Origin: Parvibaculaceae bacterium PLY_AMNH_Bact1
Lineage (GTDB): Bacteria > Pseudomonadota > Alphaproteobacteria > Parvibaculales > Parvibaculaceae
Assembly: GCA_032881465.1 (NCBI GenBank)
Contig: CP126168.1
Location: forward strand, 2,908,501-2,972,500
DNA length: 64,000 nucleotides
Direction of reading: 5' to 3'
Part shown: one piece after another, positions 1 through 9,146 of the stretch
Position numbering within the stretch: position 1 is the first letter of the stretch
Layout of the letters: the number at the start of each line of letters is the position of its first letter
Position numbers and translations under genes: made by a program
Notes under the pieces: model-generated
Seen by the model: the letters and a program-made list of their open reading frames with translations, nothing else
What the model was told of the DNA's origin: nothing
Databases searched by the model: none

Positions 1-768
1 AACGATGCGGTTTCCCGCAATCTCACAATCTACACCTCTATTCCCAACATTGAGCCCTTCGAACACTTTGCCTATGGCAATCGTCACGGGGCCGTTGCCA
101 TCACACGCTACCAGTAGGCGATCCAAGTCAACTAACCGCCCGGCTACCGATTTTTGCGTATCGCGAGAGACGTCTTTGACGACTACGACGGACGTTGTCC
201 CCGGCCGGCCATGCTCTATGAGCTTTTGCGCAAGTTCACCCCCGGTCCGCCCCCCCATATAGACAATCAGCGTCGTTGTTTCATGCGCAAGGCCGGACCA
301 GTCCAAATCCGGCGGCAGTGTGCCTTTCGCCCCATGCGCGGTAACGAAGCGCAAGGACTGCGCGCAGGCACGGTGCGTGAGGGATACATTAAGACTGGCC
401 GCCAATGCCGACGCGGTTGTTATGCCTGGTACCACGGTTACGCCGACACCTGCTGCTGTAAGAGCGGCAATCTCTTCGCCTGAACGCCCAAATACAGACG
501 GATCGCCAGACTTCAAACGCACCACCTGCCGACCCTCTCGCGCCAAGCGGATCATCAGCTCGTTAATATCCCCTTGGGCCCAGCTGGGCCGTCCTGCCCG
601 CTTGCCAACGCCAATCGCAGTAGGGCCCGGACCGATCACTTCAAGGATCTGGCGGCTAACCAGATCATCAAAGAGGATGACATCAGCTTCACGTAAAACA
701 CGTAGTGCTTTGATGGTCAGAAGCTCGGGATCGCCCGGGCCAGCGCCCACAAGAATGACTTGCTTCAT
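1..768 (-). CDS. cobA: Uroporphyrinogen-III C-methyltransferase (SUMT), 3' end cut by window
   Basis: SUMT methylates uroporphyrinogen III twice with S-adenosylmethionine to give precorrin-2, the first step toward siroheme. The 256 visible codons are open to the edge. They show the tetrapyrrole-methylase landmarks: the N-terminal loop VGAGPGDPELLT, the VGKRAG segment, RLKSGDPSVFGR, and VVPGITTASALAA. The ATG lies one base past the nasA stop codon, so it is the last visible gene of the nitrate assimilation operon. That position fits a supply role, because the NirB encoded upstream needs siroheme. The family is usually 250-280 residues, so only a few codons should be missing. No precorrin-2 dehydrogenase or chelatase domain is visible in this part, so those steps must be encoded elsewhere. 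Confidence 0.93.
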   Translation of the reverse strand, partial: MKQVILVGAGPGDPELLTIKALRVLREADVILFDDLVSRQILEVIGPGPTAIGVGKRAGRPSWAQGDINELMIRLAREGRQVVRLKSGDPSVFGRSGEEIAALTAAGVGVTVVPGITTASALAASLNVSLTHRACAQSLRFVTAHGAKGTLPPDLDWSGLAHETTTLIVYMGGRTGGELAQKLIEHGRPGTTSVVVVKDVSRDTQKSVAGRLVDLDRLLVACDGNGPVTIAIGKVFEGLNVGNRGVDCEIAGNRIV

Positions 769-769
769 C

Positions 770-3427
770 CTAAACCGCCTCTCGCATGTCAGCCGCTACA
801 AGAAGGCGCCCAATCTCTGAGCGGCAGGACCCACAATTGGTTCCCGCATTAAGTGCGGCACCCACAGCATCAATCGTGTGCGCCCCCTCCCGCATAGCCT
901 GCGTAATTTGGTTTGCGCCGACGTCAAAACAGGAACAGACAATAGCGCCAACATCTGGTTGGTCAGCGCCTGCGCGACCCGCAAGCAGCGTACAACGCGA
1001 TCCAGGGTCCTGCTCTCGGCCCAACTGATCAACCAGCCAGGCGCGCGCCACCTCGACCGGCTTGCCAGACCAAAAGACGGCGTGCGAGAGCTTACCGGAA
1101 GTGCACTGCATGTAACTGCCGCCGCCCTTCCCATCGTCGTATGAGAATGGTTCGGTACCCGGCACACCCATGCCAAAAAGGTTTCCGGCCTCTTCAGAGA
1201 ATGAAGCAATCGGACGGTCACCTGCGATCTCCGCGCGCCAACCGCTTTTGGTGCGCGCCAGGGCCCAATAAGGAAAAGCGTCAAGATCTGGTTTATGAAC
1301 GGAGACAAGAAAGGCATGCCATGTCATCGGCGCTCGCTCAGCGCGTACCGGCGTGAATTTGAGCTCAGGCTGGCCAGACACAGGATCTGTGTTGGAGGCG
1401 ACCAAGGCGTCGACTTCTGCGCAAGTTGAATAGGGCGCCGTCCAATGAATGGGCACAAAGACAGCGCCTTTGGACTGACGGTGTGTCACAGATGCTCTTG
1501 CGAGAATAGACCCTCGTGCGCTCTCTATGCGAACCACATCGCCGGTCCATATTCCGGCTGACCTTGCATCGTCGGAGTGCATCTCAACGAATGGCTCCGC
1601 AATATGCGACGACAGGCGAGCGGACTGCCCGGTTCGGGTCATAGTGTGCCACTGATCCCGTATGCGCCCCGAGTTAAGGATCAATGGATATGTCGCACAC
1701 GTCTCAGTTGCGGGAGGCTTTTGCGACACGGCAACAAAGTTTGCTTTCCTCGATTTTGTATAGAAGCCCCCTTTTTCAAAAAGGCGTTTTGTCCCCTTTT
1801 CCGCGCCTTCACGAACAGGCCATTGAATGGGCTTCAAGGCCTCATAACCCTCGTCACTCAGTTCCAAGAGACCAGACAGATCAAAGTCCCGGTTTCCATC
1901 ATTCTCAAATGCGGACAAAGCGGCATGTTCGCGGAATATCTCCGCGGGGTTCTCATACGAAAACCCGTAGAATCCCATCCGTTGCGCCACTTCGGAGATG
2001 ATCCACCAATCTGGTTGAGAAGATCCGGCCCCTTCCACAAAGGACCGCTGCCTTGAGATCCGCCGTTCCGAGTTTGTCACCGTCCCATCCTTCTCACCCC
2101 AGCCCATCGCTGGAAGAAGGACATGCGCCAGGGCCGCCGTTTTTGTTGTGTCGGTTACATCTGAAACCACAACAAAGGGACAGGCTTCTATTGCGGCCAA
2201 CACCCGGTCGGCATCAGGCATGCTCGCGGCAGGGTTGGTTGCCATTATCCAGAGAGCCTTGATGTCCCCGCTCGCCACGCGGTCAAAAAGATCAACCGCT
2301 TTCAGACCTGGCTTCTTCGCCAAATTCGGTGCGTCCCAAAACCGCCCCACCATGTCTCGATGGTTCTGATCTTCAAAACTCATATGAGCGGCAAGTTGGT
2401 TCGCCAGGCCGCCCACTTCCCGCCCACCCATGGCATTCGGCTGGCCGGTTATGGAAAAGGGGCCCATCCCTTCACGACCAATCCGCCCGGTAGCGAGGTG
2501 GCAATTGATAATCGCGTTGACTTTGTCTGTTCCCACGCTCGATTGATTGACGCCTTGGGAATAGACCGTCACCACCTTCTCAGTCTCGCAAAACGCCTGA
2601 TAAAACTGAGTAAGACGGATCGGATCGAGATGCGTCGCTTCAGCAACCGCCGCAAGGTTCATTGCCTTTGCACTGTCCAGAGCGACATCAAAGCCTTCTG
2701 TGCGCATTGAGATATAGGACGCGTCGAGCGCCTCCTTGTCTGCAAGGTAGCCAAGGAGACCATTGAACAGTGCAACATCTGATCCCGGGTGCAACGGCAA
2801 ATGCATGTCCGCCATCTCGGTCGTCGCTGTTTGCCTTGGGTCAATGACGACAATACGGCTTCCACGATCCTGTTTCGCCGCTACCAGCCGCTGAAACAGA
2901 ACCGGATGACACCAGGCGAAGTTGGACCCGACCAGCACGACAAGATCCGCTTCGTCCAGATCTTCATAGGCACCCGGTACCGTGTCACTGCCGAAGGCGC
3001 GTTTGTGGCCAGCAACTGAAGATGCCATGCAGAGTCTGGAGTTCGTGTCGATGTTCCCAGAGCCGATGAAGCCCTTCATTAGCTTATTGGCGACATAATA
3101 ATCCTCGGTGAGCAACTGGCCGGACACGTAGAAAGCAACAGAGTCGGGGCCATGATCGCGAACGGCCTGCGAAAAGCCTTGAGCCACCCTATCCAATGCA
3201 CTGTCCCAGTCGGATGCTTGACCCCGAACCGTCGGCGTTAACAGCCGGTCCTCGAGAGAAAACGTGTCCCCCAATGCTGAGCCTTTGGAACAGAGCTTTC
3301 CGAAGTTCGCAGGGTGATCCGGGTCACCAGAAACCTCCACCCCGCCATCGTCATTTTGTCGAGCAATAACACCACATCCCACACCGCAATAGGGACACGT
3401 TGTCTTCACGCTGACGCCAGCTGTCAT
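770..3427 (-). CDS. nasA: Assimilatory nitrate reductase large subunit with C-terminal [2Fe-2S] domain
   Basis: A cytoplasmic molybdenum enzyme that reduces nitrate to nitrite. The 885-residue protein starts with the [4Fe-4S] motif CPYCGVGC (near residue 11) of the NasA/NapA/Fdh family. The Mo-bisMGD domains follow, with segments such as YSQGVNQSS, INCHLATGRIGREGMGPF and GQPNAMGGREVGG. The last 60 or so residues form a BFD-like [2Fe-2S] domain with CSCF and NCGSC, known in many NasA proteins as an electron-entry module. No twin-arginine leader is present, as expected for an assimilatory enzyme. It begins 2 bp after nirD and ends 1 bp before cobA, so all are co-transcribed. No separate NasB-type reductase is in the window, so the electron donor is unknown. 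Confidence 0.95.
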   Translation of the reverse strand: MTAGVSVKTTCPYCGVGCGVIARQNDDGGVEVSGDPDHPANFGKLCSKGSALGDTFSLEDRLLTPTVRGQASDWDSALDRVAQGFSQAVRDHGPDSVAFYVSGQLLTEDYYVANKLMKGFIGSGNIDTNSRLCMASSVAGHKRAFGSDTVPGAYEDLDEADLVVLVGSNFAWCHPVLFQRLVAAKQDRGSRIVVIDPRQTATTEMADMHLPLHPGSDVALFNGLLGYLADKEALDASYISMRTEGFDVALDSAKAMNLAAVAEATHLDPIRLTQFYQAFCETEKVVTVYSQGVNQSSVGTDKVNAIINCHLATGRIGREGMGPFSITGQPNAMGGREVGGLANQLAAHMSFEDQNHRDMVGRFWDAPNLAKKPGLKAVDLFDRVASGDIKALWIMATNPAASMPDADRVLAAIEACPFVVVSDVTDTTKTAALAHVLLPAMGWGEKDGTVTNSERRISRQRSFVEGAGSSQPDWWIISEVAQRMGFYGFSYENPAEIFREHAALSAFENDGNRDFDLSGLLELSDEGYEALKPIQWPVREGAEKGTKRLFEKGGFYTKSRKANFVAVSQKPPATETCATYPLILNSGRIRDQWHTMTRTGQSARLSSHIAEPFVEMHSDDARSAGIWTGDVVRIESARGSILARASVTHRQSKGAVFVPIHWTAPYSTCAEVDALVASNTDPVSGQPELKFTPVRAERAPMTWHAFLVSVHKPDLDAFPYWALARTKSGWRAEIAGDRPIASFSEEAGNLFGMGVPGTEPFSYDDGKGGGSYMQCTSGKLSHAVFWSGKPVEVARAWLVDQLGREQDPGSRCTLLAGRAGADQPDVGAIVCSCFDVGANQITQAMREGAHTIDAVGAALNAGTNCGSCRSEIGRLLVAADMREAV

Positions 3428-3429
3428 GC

Positions 3430-3774
3430 TCAGGCAACCTTCTTTTGCTTGAGTGCACTGACGTCAAGCAGTATCCGGTCTCCTTGCACGTCGGTCGGAT
3501 AGGTCCTCACGCATCCTCCGTCCGGCCCCAGCCCCTCACCGCTTGCAAGGTCAATGATCAGATTGTGCAGCGGGCAGGTCACCCGCTGGTCGTGCACAAT
3601 ACCTTGAGACAACGGGCCGCCGAGATGCGGGCAGCGATCATCAATTGCAAAGATAGAATCATCGCTTGTACGAAACACCGCCACCGCACCGCCCGCCACC
3701 TGTATAAGGCGCGACCCGCGGACGGGCACATCGGACACCTTTCCTATTTCGACCCATTTTTCTGTTTTGCTCAT
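3430..3774 (-). CDS. nirD: Nitrite reductase small subunit (Rieske-type)
   Basis: The small partner of NirB in the NAD(P)H-dependent assimilatory nitrite reductase. The 114-residue protein is one Rieske-fold domain. Unlike many NirD proteins, which have lost the cluster ligands, this one keeps CPH (near residue 47) and CPLH (near 68), so it probably binds a [2Fe-2S] cluster. Its start overlaps the end of nirB by 4 bp (ATGA arrangement), which implies translational coupling and equal amounts of the two subunits. Confidence 0.93.
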   Translation of the reverse strand: MSKTEKWVEIGKVSDVPVRGSRLIQVAGGAVAVFRTSDDSIFAIDDRCPHLGGPLSQGIVHDQRVTCPLHNLIIDLASGEGLGPDGGCVRTYPTDVQGDRILLDVSALKQKKVA

Positions 3775-6242
3775 TCGGCAGCCTCAAGTGTGAGATCCGC
3801 CATTGGCCGGAAGGCATGAGCCTCTGCGCCCTGCGCGCGTTCAGCCCAAGGGTCGGTTTGCGAGAATTTCTGGGAGAATACAAAACGGTCAAACAGTGCA
3901 GCCCGTTGATCTGCGTCTTCGACAATCACTTTTCGGATTGTCTCCACACCAACCCGCCGGGCCCACTTGTATATGCGTTCCAGATAGTAACCCTGCTCTC
4001 GGTAAAGCTGAACCACAGCAACGATCATCTCTAGAGCGTCATCTTCCGTCGCAGCATGCCCAAGCACCTCCGTGCCTTTAATGTCGAGGCCAGCAGCACC
4101 GGCAAAATGAATCTCGTAGCCGGAGTCCACACAGATGACGCCTACATCCTTGCAGGTAGCCTCCGAGCAGTTTCGCGGACAGCCTGAGACCGCCATCTTC
4201 ACTTTGGCCGGAGTCCACGACCCCCACATGAAGCGTTCAATCCGAATGCCGAAACCAGTTGAGTCTTGCGTTCCAAAGCGACACCAGTCCGTACCAACGC
4301 AGGTTTTGACGGTACGCAACGCTTTGCCGTACGCGTGACCTGAAACCAGACCCGCCTGATTTAGGTCCGACCAAACCTCAGGGAGGTCTTCTTTTTTGAT
4401 ACCGAGGAGGTCAATGCGCTGTCCCCCGGTGACCTTTACGGTTGGGACAGAGAACTTGTCGGCGACATCGGCAATCGCGCGAAGTTCGTCCGCACTTGTA
4501 ATGCCACCCCACATGCGCGGCACCACCGAATAGGTGCCGTCTTTTTGGATGTTTGCGTGAACACGCTCATTCACAAACCTTGATTGCGCATCGTCCACAT
4601 ACTCGCCGGGCCAGGTTGCCAGCAGATAATAGTTCAGCGCCGGACGGCATTTCGCACATCCACAGGAAGTCTTCCACTCCAGTTCCTGCATCACGTCCTC
4701 AAGTGTTTTGAGCTCCTTGGCAACAATCAGTCGACGCACATCACCGTGCCCGAGGTCTGTACAGCCGCACATGGACGGAATGGCCGTCGGGTTAAACGCA
4801 TCACCGAGCGACAGAGTCAGCAGCTGCTCTACCAGCCCGGTGCAAGAGCCGCAGGACGCAGATGCTTTGGTATGCGCTCTGACGTCCTCAACATCGCTGA
4901 GCTTTTGCTCGCCAATTTCCGCGAGAATTGTTCCCTTACAAACGCCGTTACAGCCGCAGATTTCTGCATCATCGGGCAAGGCTGCAACGGCCACCATAGG
5001 GTCCAGAGGGGCACTCCCAGCAAAGGCCTGACCGAATATCAGCGTATCTCTCATCTCGCTGACATCTGTCCCACTTTTAATCAGATCAAAGAACCAGGCG
5101 CCGTCGGTCACATCCCCATAAAGAACGGCACCGATCAACTTATTGCCCTCGACCACCAGTCGTCGATAGACACCCGCCTGAGCATCTCGAAGAACAATTT
5201 CTTCCCGGCCTGCCCCTTCTGTAAAGTCACCTGCAGAAAAAAGGTTGATCCCGGTGACTTTCAACTTTGTTGCCGTGGCACTATCGGCAAATGTCGCATC
5301 TCCACCGGTGAGGGTTGCCGCTGCCACTTTTGCCATCTCATAAAGGGGCGCTACTAGGCCATAGGTCGCCCCATCCACTTCGGCACACTCACCAAGCGAC
5401 AGAATGTCTGGATCGCTAGTCTCCATCCGGCCGTTGACAACAACACCCCGGTTGACCGTCAAATCTGCATCTTCGGCAAGCTTCGAACTTGGGCGAATAC
5501 CCGCGGCCATGACCACGAGGTCAGCTGGAAGAACCGTGCCGTCCGCAAGATGCACTCCAGATACCCGACCGTTCCCTGCAATTTCCGTTGTATTCGCCCC
5601 TGTGACAACGGCGATGCCTCGCGCTTCGAGTTCACGTTGCAGCAAGCGGCCTGCGGCGGCATCCAGCTGACGTTCCATCAAGGTTGGCATTAGGTGCACA
5701 ACTGTCACTTTCATGCCCTGCGCAAGCAAACCTGCCGCAGCTTCCAACCCCAAAAGCCCGCCACCTATGATGACGGCATTGCCTCCTGCTTTTGATGTTA
5801 GGATCATCGCCTCCACATCATCTAGGTCACGGTAAGTAAGTACTCCCGCAAGGTCTTTTCCTGAAACTGGAATAACGAAAGGTGTTGACCCCGTAGCAAT
5901 AACGAGCTTGTCGTAATTCTCTACGACACCTTGGTCGGAGCGAACCGTCTTCTTTTCGCGATCAATCTCGACAATTTTGTGCCCCTTGTAGAGAACAATG
6001 TTCCGGTCGATGTACCAACCGTCACCGTGGATCACAATTTCATCAAAACTCTTCTCTCCAGAAAGAACTGGAGAAAGCATGATCCGATCATAGTTCACGC
6101 GCGGCTCTGCGTTAAAGATGATCACGTCGTATGTGCTCGGTGCGAGCTTGAACAACTCCTCAAGCATGCGCCCGGGCGCCATGCCATTGCCAACGACGAC
6201 GAGCCGCTGTCGCTGAGGAAGCTCTGTTGCATCAGGTGACAT
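3771..6242 (-). CDS. nirB: NAD(P)H nitrite reductase large subunit
   Basis: Reduces nitrite to ammonium in the cytoplasm by six-electron transfer. The 823 residues show the family order. First is an FAD/NAD(P)H-binding reductase domain (LVVVGNGMAPGRMLEEL at the start; IIGGGLLGLEAAAGL near 160). Next come two BFD-like [2Fe-2S] segments (CGCNGVCKGTI, SCGSCTGLVEQLL, and CGCAKCRPALNYY). The sulfite/nitrite reductase half carries the siroheme-[4Fe-4S] cysteines (CVGTDWCRFG and SGCPRNCSEATCKD). Length matches the family. The start lies 9 bp after the ABC ATPase gene, inside the same operon as the nitrate transporter. Siroheme would come through CobA at the end of the operon. Confidence 0.96.
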   Translation of the reverse strand: MSPDATELPQRQRLVVVGNGMAPGRMLEELFKLAPSTYDVIIFNAEPRVNYDRIMLSPVLSGEKSFDEIVIHGDGWYIDRNIVLYKGHKIVEIDREKKTVRSDQGVVENYDKLVIATGSTPFVIPVSGKDLAGVLTYRDLDDVEAMILTSKAGGNAVIIGGGLLGLEAAAGLLAQGMKVTVVHLMPTLMERQLDAAAGRLLQRELEARGIAVVTGANTTEIAGNGRVSGVHLADGTVLPADLVVMAAGIRPSSKLAEDADLTVNRGVVVNGRMETSDPDILSLGECAEVDGATYGLVAPLYEMAKVAAATLTGGDATFADSATATKLKVTGINLFSAGDFTEGAGREEIVLRDAQAGVYRRLVVEGNKLIGAVLYGDVTDGAWFFDLIKSGTDVSEMRDTLIFGQAFAGSAPLDPMVAVAALPDDAEICGCNGVCKGTILAEIGEQKLSDVEDVRAHTKASASCGSCTGLVEQLLTLSLGDAFNPTAIPSMCGCTDLGHGDVRRLIVAKELKTLEDVMQELEWKTSCGCAKCRPALNYYLLATWPGEYVDDAQSRFVNERVHANIQKDGTYSVVPRMWGGITSADELRAIADVADKFSVPTVKVTGGQRIDLLGIKKEDLPEVWSDLNQAGLVSGHAYGKALRTVKTCVGTDWCRFGTQDSTGFGIRIERFMWGSWTPAKVKMAVSGCPRNCSEATCKDVGVICVDSGYEIHFAGAAGLDIKGTEVLGHAATEDDALEMIVAVVQLYREQGYYLERIYKWARRVGVETIRKVIVEDADQRAALFDRFVFSQKFSQTDPWAERAQGAEAHAFRPMADLTLEAAE

Positions 6243-6251
6243 TCTTTCTCC

Positions 6252-7970
6252 TTATGCGATGGCCGCTTCGGCGGCTGGTTTGGTGTCTGGTTTTGTGACC
6301 GGCTTGGCGCCATGTTCATATTCTTCAAGGAAGGACAGAACTTCTTCACGGTACCGGTAGTAGTCTGGGTGCTCCAACAGCGCGGCTCGTGTTCGAGGGC
6401 GCGGCAGATCAATGTCCACGATTTTGCCAATGGTGGCGTTCGGACCGTTGGTCATCATGACAATGCGGTCACCTAACAGGATCGCTTCGTCAACATCATG
6501 GGTCACGCAGATCGCCGTGACCTGCGTCCGTTTCCAAACATCCATGAGGACTTCCTGCAGCTCCCAGCGCGTCAGGCTGTCGAGCATGCCGAAAGGCTCG
6601 TCCAACAAAAGCAGCTTTGGAGAGAGGGCAAACGCCCGCGCGATGCCAACACGCTGTTTCATGCCATTCGACAATTCCGCAGCTTGCTTGTGCATGGAGT
6701 CGCCAAGCCCCACCCGCTCCAGATAATACTCCACGACTTCACGGCGTTCAGCGGCAGAGGCTTTTGGGTAAACCCGATCTACACCCATTGCCACATTCTC
6801 CCGAGCGGTCAGCCAAGGCATGAGGGATGGAGCCTGGAAGACCACCGCCCTGTCGGGGCCCGCACCAGAAATCTCATGATTGTCTAAAACAACCCCGCCA
6901 CCGGAAATCTCGTTGAGACCGGCGACCATCGACAGGACTGTGGACTTGCCGCAGCCTGAATGTCCGATGAGTGAAACAAACTGCCCCTTATCCATTTTCA
7001 GATTGAAATCTTCCAACACCGTCAGTGGACCCTTTGGCGTGGGATAGATTTTCTTCAACTCAAAGAGTTCAACGAACCGGTTTTCTGTTTTGGTTCGAGC
7101 GGCGTCCAAATAGGCCCGCGGCGGCGTCTTTTCGATACGCGCGGTTGGCTTGAGGTCGGGAGCCGCCCGTTCAGCTGACTTTCTGGCTTCCCTTTCCATT
7201 TTGCTTGCGTCCAACAGGTAGCCTGTCACCTCCGCTCGCAGTGCCTTAAACATCGGATTGCTATTCACCGCCGTTCGGTCTCTCGGACGGGGCAGATTGA
7301 CATCAAAAGAGGGGCCCAATGTCGCGGAGGGACCTGGGGTCAGGGGGATGATCCGATCCGCGAGAAGAATTGCTTCATCAACATCGTTCGTGATCAAGAT
7401 CACTGTCTTGCGGTCTGCTTCCCAGATCGCTTCAATCTCATCCTGCAGGTTTGCACGGGTCAGCGCATCGAGCGCTGACAACGGTTCATCGAGCAAGAGG
7501 ACGTCCGGATCCATCGCCAAAGCGCGGGCAACAGCAACCCTTTGGCGCATCCCACCAGAAAGCTCCGCGGGTTTCCGGTCGCTCGCATGGGCGAGGCCAA
7601 CCATAGAAATGTATTTGGTCGCCCGAGCGTCTCTCTCTTCTTCGCTTTCCGATGAAAAGACCGCGTCGATACCCAAGCGAATGTTCCCATAGACACTGAG
7701 CCACGGCATCAATGAATAGGATTGAAAAACAACGCCACGATCTGGCCCCGGCGAGCGCAAGGCGTCACCGCGCAACGTAATGTCGCCCCCATCGGGTTTA
7801 ATTAATCCTGCTATGGATGAGATCAGCGTCGTCTTGCCACTCCCAGAAAATCCGACAATTGCGACGAATTCACCTTCTTTGACCGACAGATTTATATCTG
7901 TCAGGACATCGGTACGCTTTTCGCCGTCCCCGTAATGTTTGGACACATTTGTTAGTTCTAGGAAACTCAT
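6252..7970 (-). CDS. Nitrate ABC transporter ATPase, two nucleotide-binding domains in one chain
   Basis: Energises nitrate import with NrtA and NrtB. The 572-residue protein holds two complete ABC ATPase domains in tandem. The first has Walker A GFSGSGKTT (40-48), signature LSGGMRQR and Walker B VLLLDEPLSALD. The second has Walker A GHSGCGKST, signature LSNGMKQR and Walker B LLLLDEPFGMLD. Both match the NrtD/SsuB/TauB group. In cyanobacteria NrtC and NrtD are separate and NrtC carries a solute-binding domain. Here both ATPase halves are one chain without that domain, with a linker near residues 235-300. The gap to nrtB is 7 bp and to nirB 9 bp, so it is mid-operon. Confidence 0.92.
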   Translation of the reverse strand: MSFLELTNVSKHYGDGEKRTDVLTDINLSVKEGEFVAIVGFSGSGKTTLISSIAGLIKPDGGDITLRGDALRSPGPDRGVVFQSYSLMPWLSVYGNIRLGIDAVFSSESEEERDARATKYISMVGLAHASDRKPAELSGGMRQRVAVARALAMDPDVLLLDEPLSALDALTRANLQDEIEAIWEADRKTVILITNDVDEAILLADRIIPLTPGPSATLGPSFDVNLPRPRDRTAVNSNPMFKALRAEVTGYLLDASKMEREARKSAERAAPDLKPTARIEKTPPRAYLDAARTKTENRFVELFELKKIYPTPKGPLTVLEDFNLKMDKGQFVSLIGHSGCGKSTVLSMVAGLNEISGGGVVLDNHEISGAGPDRAVVFQAPSLMPWLTARENVAMGVDRVYPKASAAERREVVEYYLERVGLGDSMHKQAAELSNGMKQRVGIARAFALSPKLLLLDEPFGMLDSLTRWELQEVLMDVWKRTQVTAICVTHDVDEAILLGDRIVMMTNGPNATIGKIVDIDLPRPRTRAALLEHPDYYRYREEVLSFLEEYEHGAKPVTKPDTKPAAEAAIA

Positions 7971-7977
7971 GGCGTCC

Positions 7978-9066
7978 TCACCGTTGCGCGCTGAATGTAA
8001 AGGCGGCTTGCAGCGCGTACATCACACGATCAAGGAAGAACCCGATCAGACCGATCACGAGCACCGCGACCATAATGCGCGCAAGGGAGTCAGAAGATCC
8101 GTTTTGGAACTCATCCCACACGAACTTACCCAGGCCCGGGTTTTGCGCCAGCATTTCCGCTGCGATCAGCACCATCCATCCGACACCGAGTGAGAGTCGG
8201 AGGCCCGTAAATATCAGGGGGAGCGCTGAGGGCAGAACGACTTTGCGGATCGTCGTGAACTGCGACAGTTGCAGAACCTTGCCGACATTGATCAAGTCTT
8301 TGTCGATCGACGCAACGCCCAAGGTCGTGTTGATCAATGTTGGCCAGAGCGAACAGAGCGTCACCGTGAGTGCTGAAATGAGCATTGATTTGGAAAGGGA
8401 ACCCTCTCCGCCGGCGTAGGCCGCCGACACAATCATGGTCACAATCGGCAACCATGCGAGCGGGGATACTGGTTTAAATATCTGGATAAGGGGGTTAAGC
8501 GCCCCATTAGCCAGAGGGGAAAGACCACAGACAATCCCCAGAGGGACGGCGAATACAGTCGCTACAATGAAACCAAGGGCGACAGTTTTTAGGCTCGTCC
8601 ATATCTGGTCAATGATTGTTGGTTTACCGGTATAGGTACGCCATTTGACCCGGTCTTCCTGGCCATTTGCGAAGAGCTCCGCATTGCGCGTGTCCTGACG
8701 CTCATAAAAGGCATCCGCTTTCCCCCGCTCCGTAAAATGGTCGTCCACAAGAACGCTGACCTGCTCCATCACTTCCGGGGGGCCAGGGATCGCACCAAGA
8801 GAAGTTTGTACTTGCGGTGCAAGCCAACCCCAGGCCAACAAGAACAGGCTGATACCGATAAGGGGCACGACCAAAGCGCGCCAGAGATTGCGGAGTTGTT
8901 CTTTTACGCTATCGCCCGCGGCCATGAGCAAAATCGGAACAAGGAAACCGAGGCCAACCATCTCAATATATATCGAGACCTTATTGATTTTCGCGAGTCG
9001 CGTCTGGCGCTTTTCTTCTTTTGCGGCGCTTGTCGGAACTTCCGATGGTGTGGAGACCATTGTCAT
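7978..9066 (-). CDS. nrtB: Nitrate ABC transporter permease
   Basis: The membrane channel subunit of the nitrate importer. The 362-residue protein has a long N-terminal part with hydrophobic segments near residues 35-50 and 68-85. A hydrophilic stretch follows, then the BPD permease domain with several membrane helices. It has the EAA-type signature region around GVASIDKDLINVGKVLQLSQ and ends with a helix (IMVAVLVIGLIGFFLDRV). The start MTMVSTPS lies 80 bp after nrtA, across an intercistronic hairpin. No strong ribosome-binding site is visible before either of the two close ATG codons (9066, 9060). Confidence 0.9.
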   Translation of the reverse strand: MTMVSTPSEVPTSAAKEEKRQTRLAKINKVSIYIEMVGLGFLVPILLMAAGDSVKEQLRNLWRALVVPLIGISLFLLAWGWLAPQVQTSLGAIPGPPEVMEQVSVLVDDHFTERGKADAFYERQDTRNAELFANGQEDRVKWRTYTGKPTIIDQIWTSLKTVALGFIVATVFAVPLGIVCGLSPLANGALNPLIQIFKPVSPLAWLPIVTMIVSAAYAGGEGSLSKSMLISALTVTLCSLWPTLINTTLGVASIDKDLINVGKVLQLSQFTTIRKVVLPSALPLIFTGLRLSLGVGWMVLIAAEMLAQNPGLGKFVWDEFQNGSSDSLARIMVAVLVIGLIGFFLDRVMYALQAAFTFSAQR

Positions 9067-9109
9067 CGAGAAGAGACTTTCAATTTGGAGAACGGGAAAG
9101 GGTGGAGGG

Positions 9110-9137
9110 GCTGGCAGGCAGGAACAAACCCGCCAGC
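9110..9137 (-). other. Intercistronic hairpin between nrtA and nrtB
   Basis: The arms GCTGGC and GCCAGC, plus partly paired inner bases, form a GC-rich stem in the 80-bp gap after nrtA. No T-run follows, so it is not a strong terminator. Such hairpins often protect the upstream message so that the binding protein is made in excess over the membrane subunits. That role is an inference here. Confidence 0.4.
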
Positions 9138-9146
9138 AACCCGCAT

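Noticed and set aside
1577..2056. 159-codon plus-strand frame
   Set aside because: Antisense to nasA; shadow frame.
4584..5357. 257-codon plus-strand frame
   Set aside because: Antisense to nirB, whose product is certain; high-GC shadow frame.
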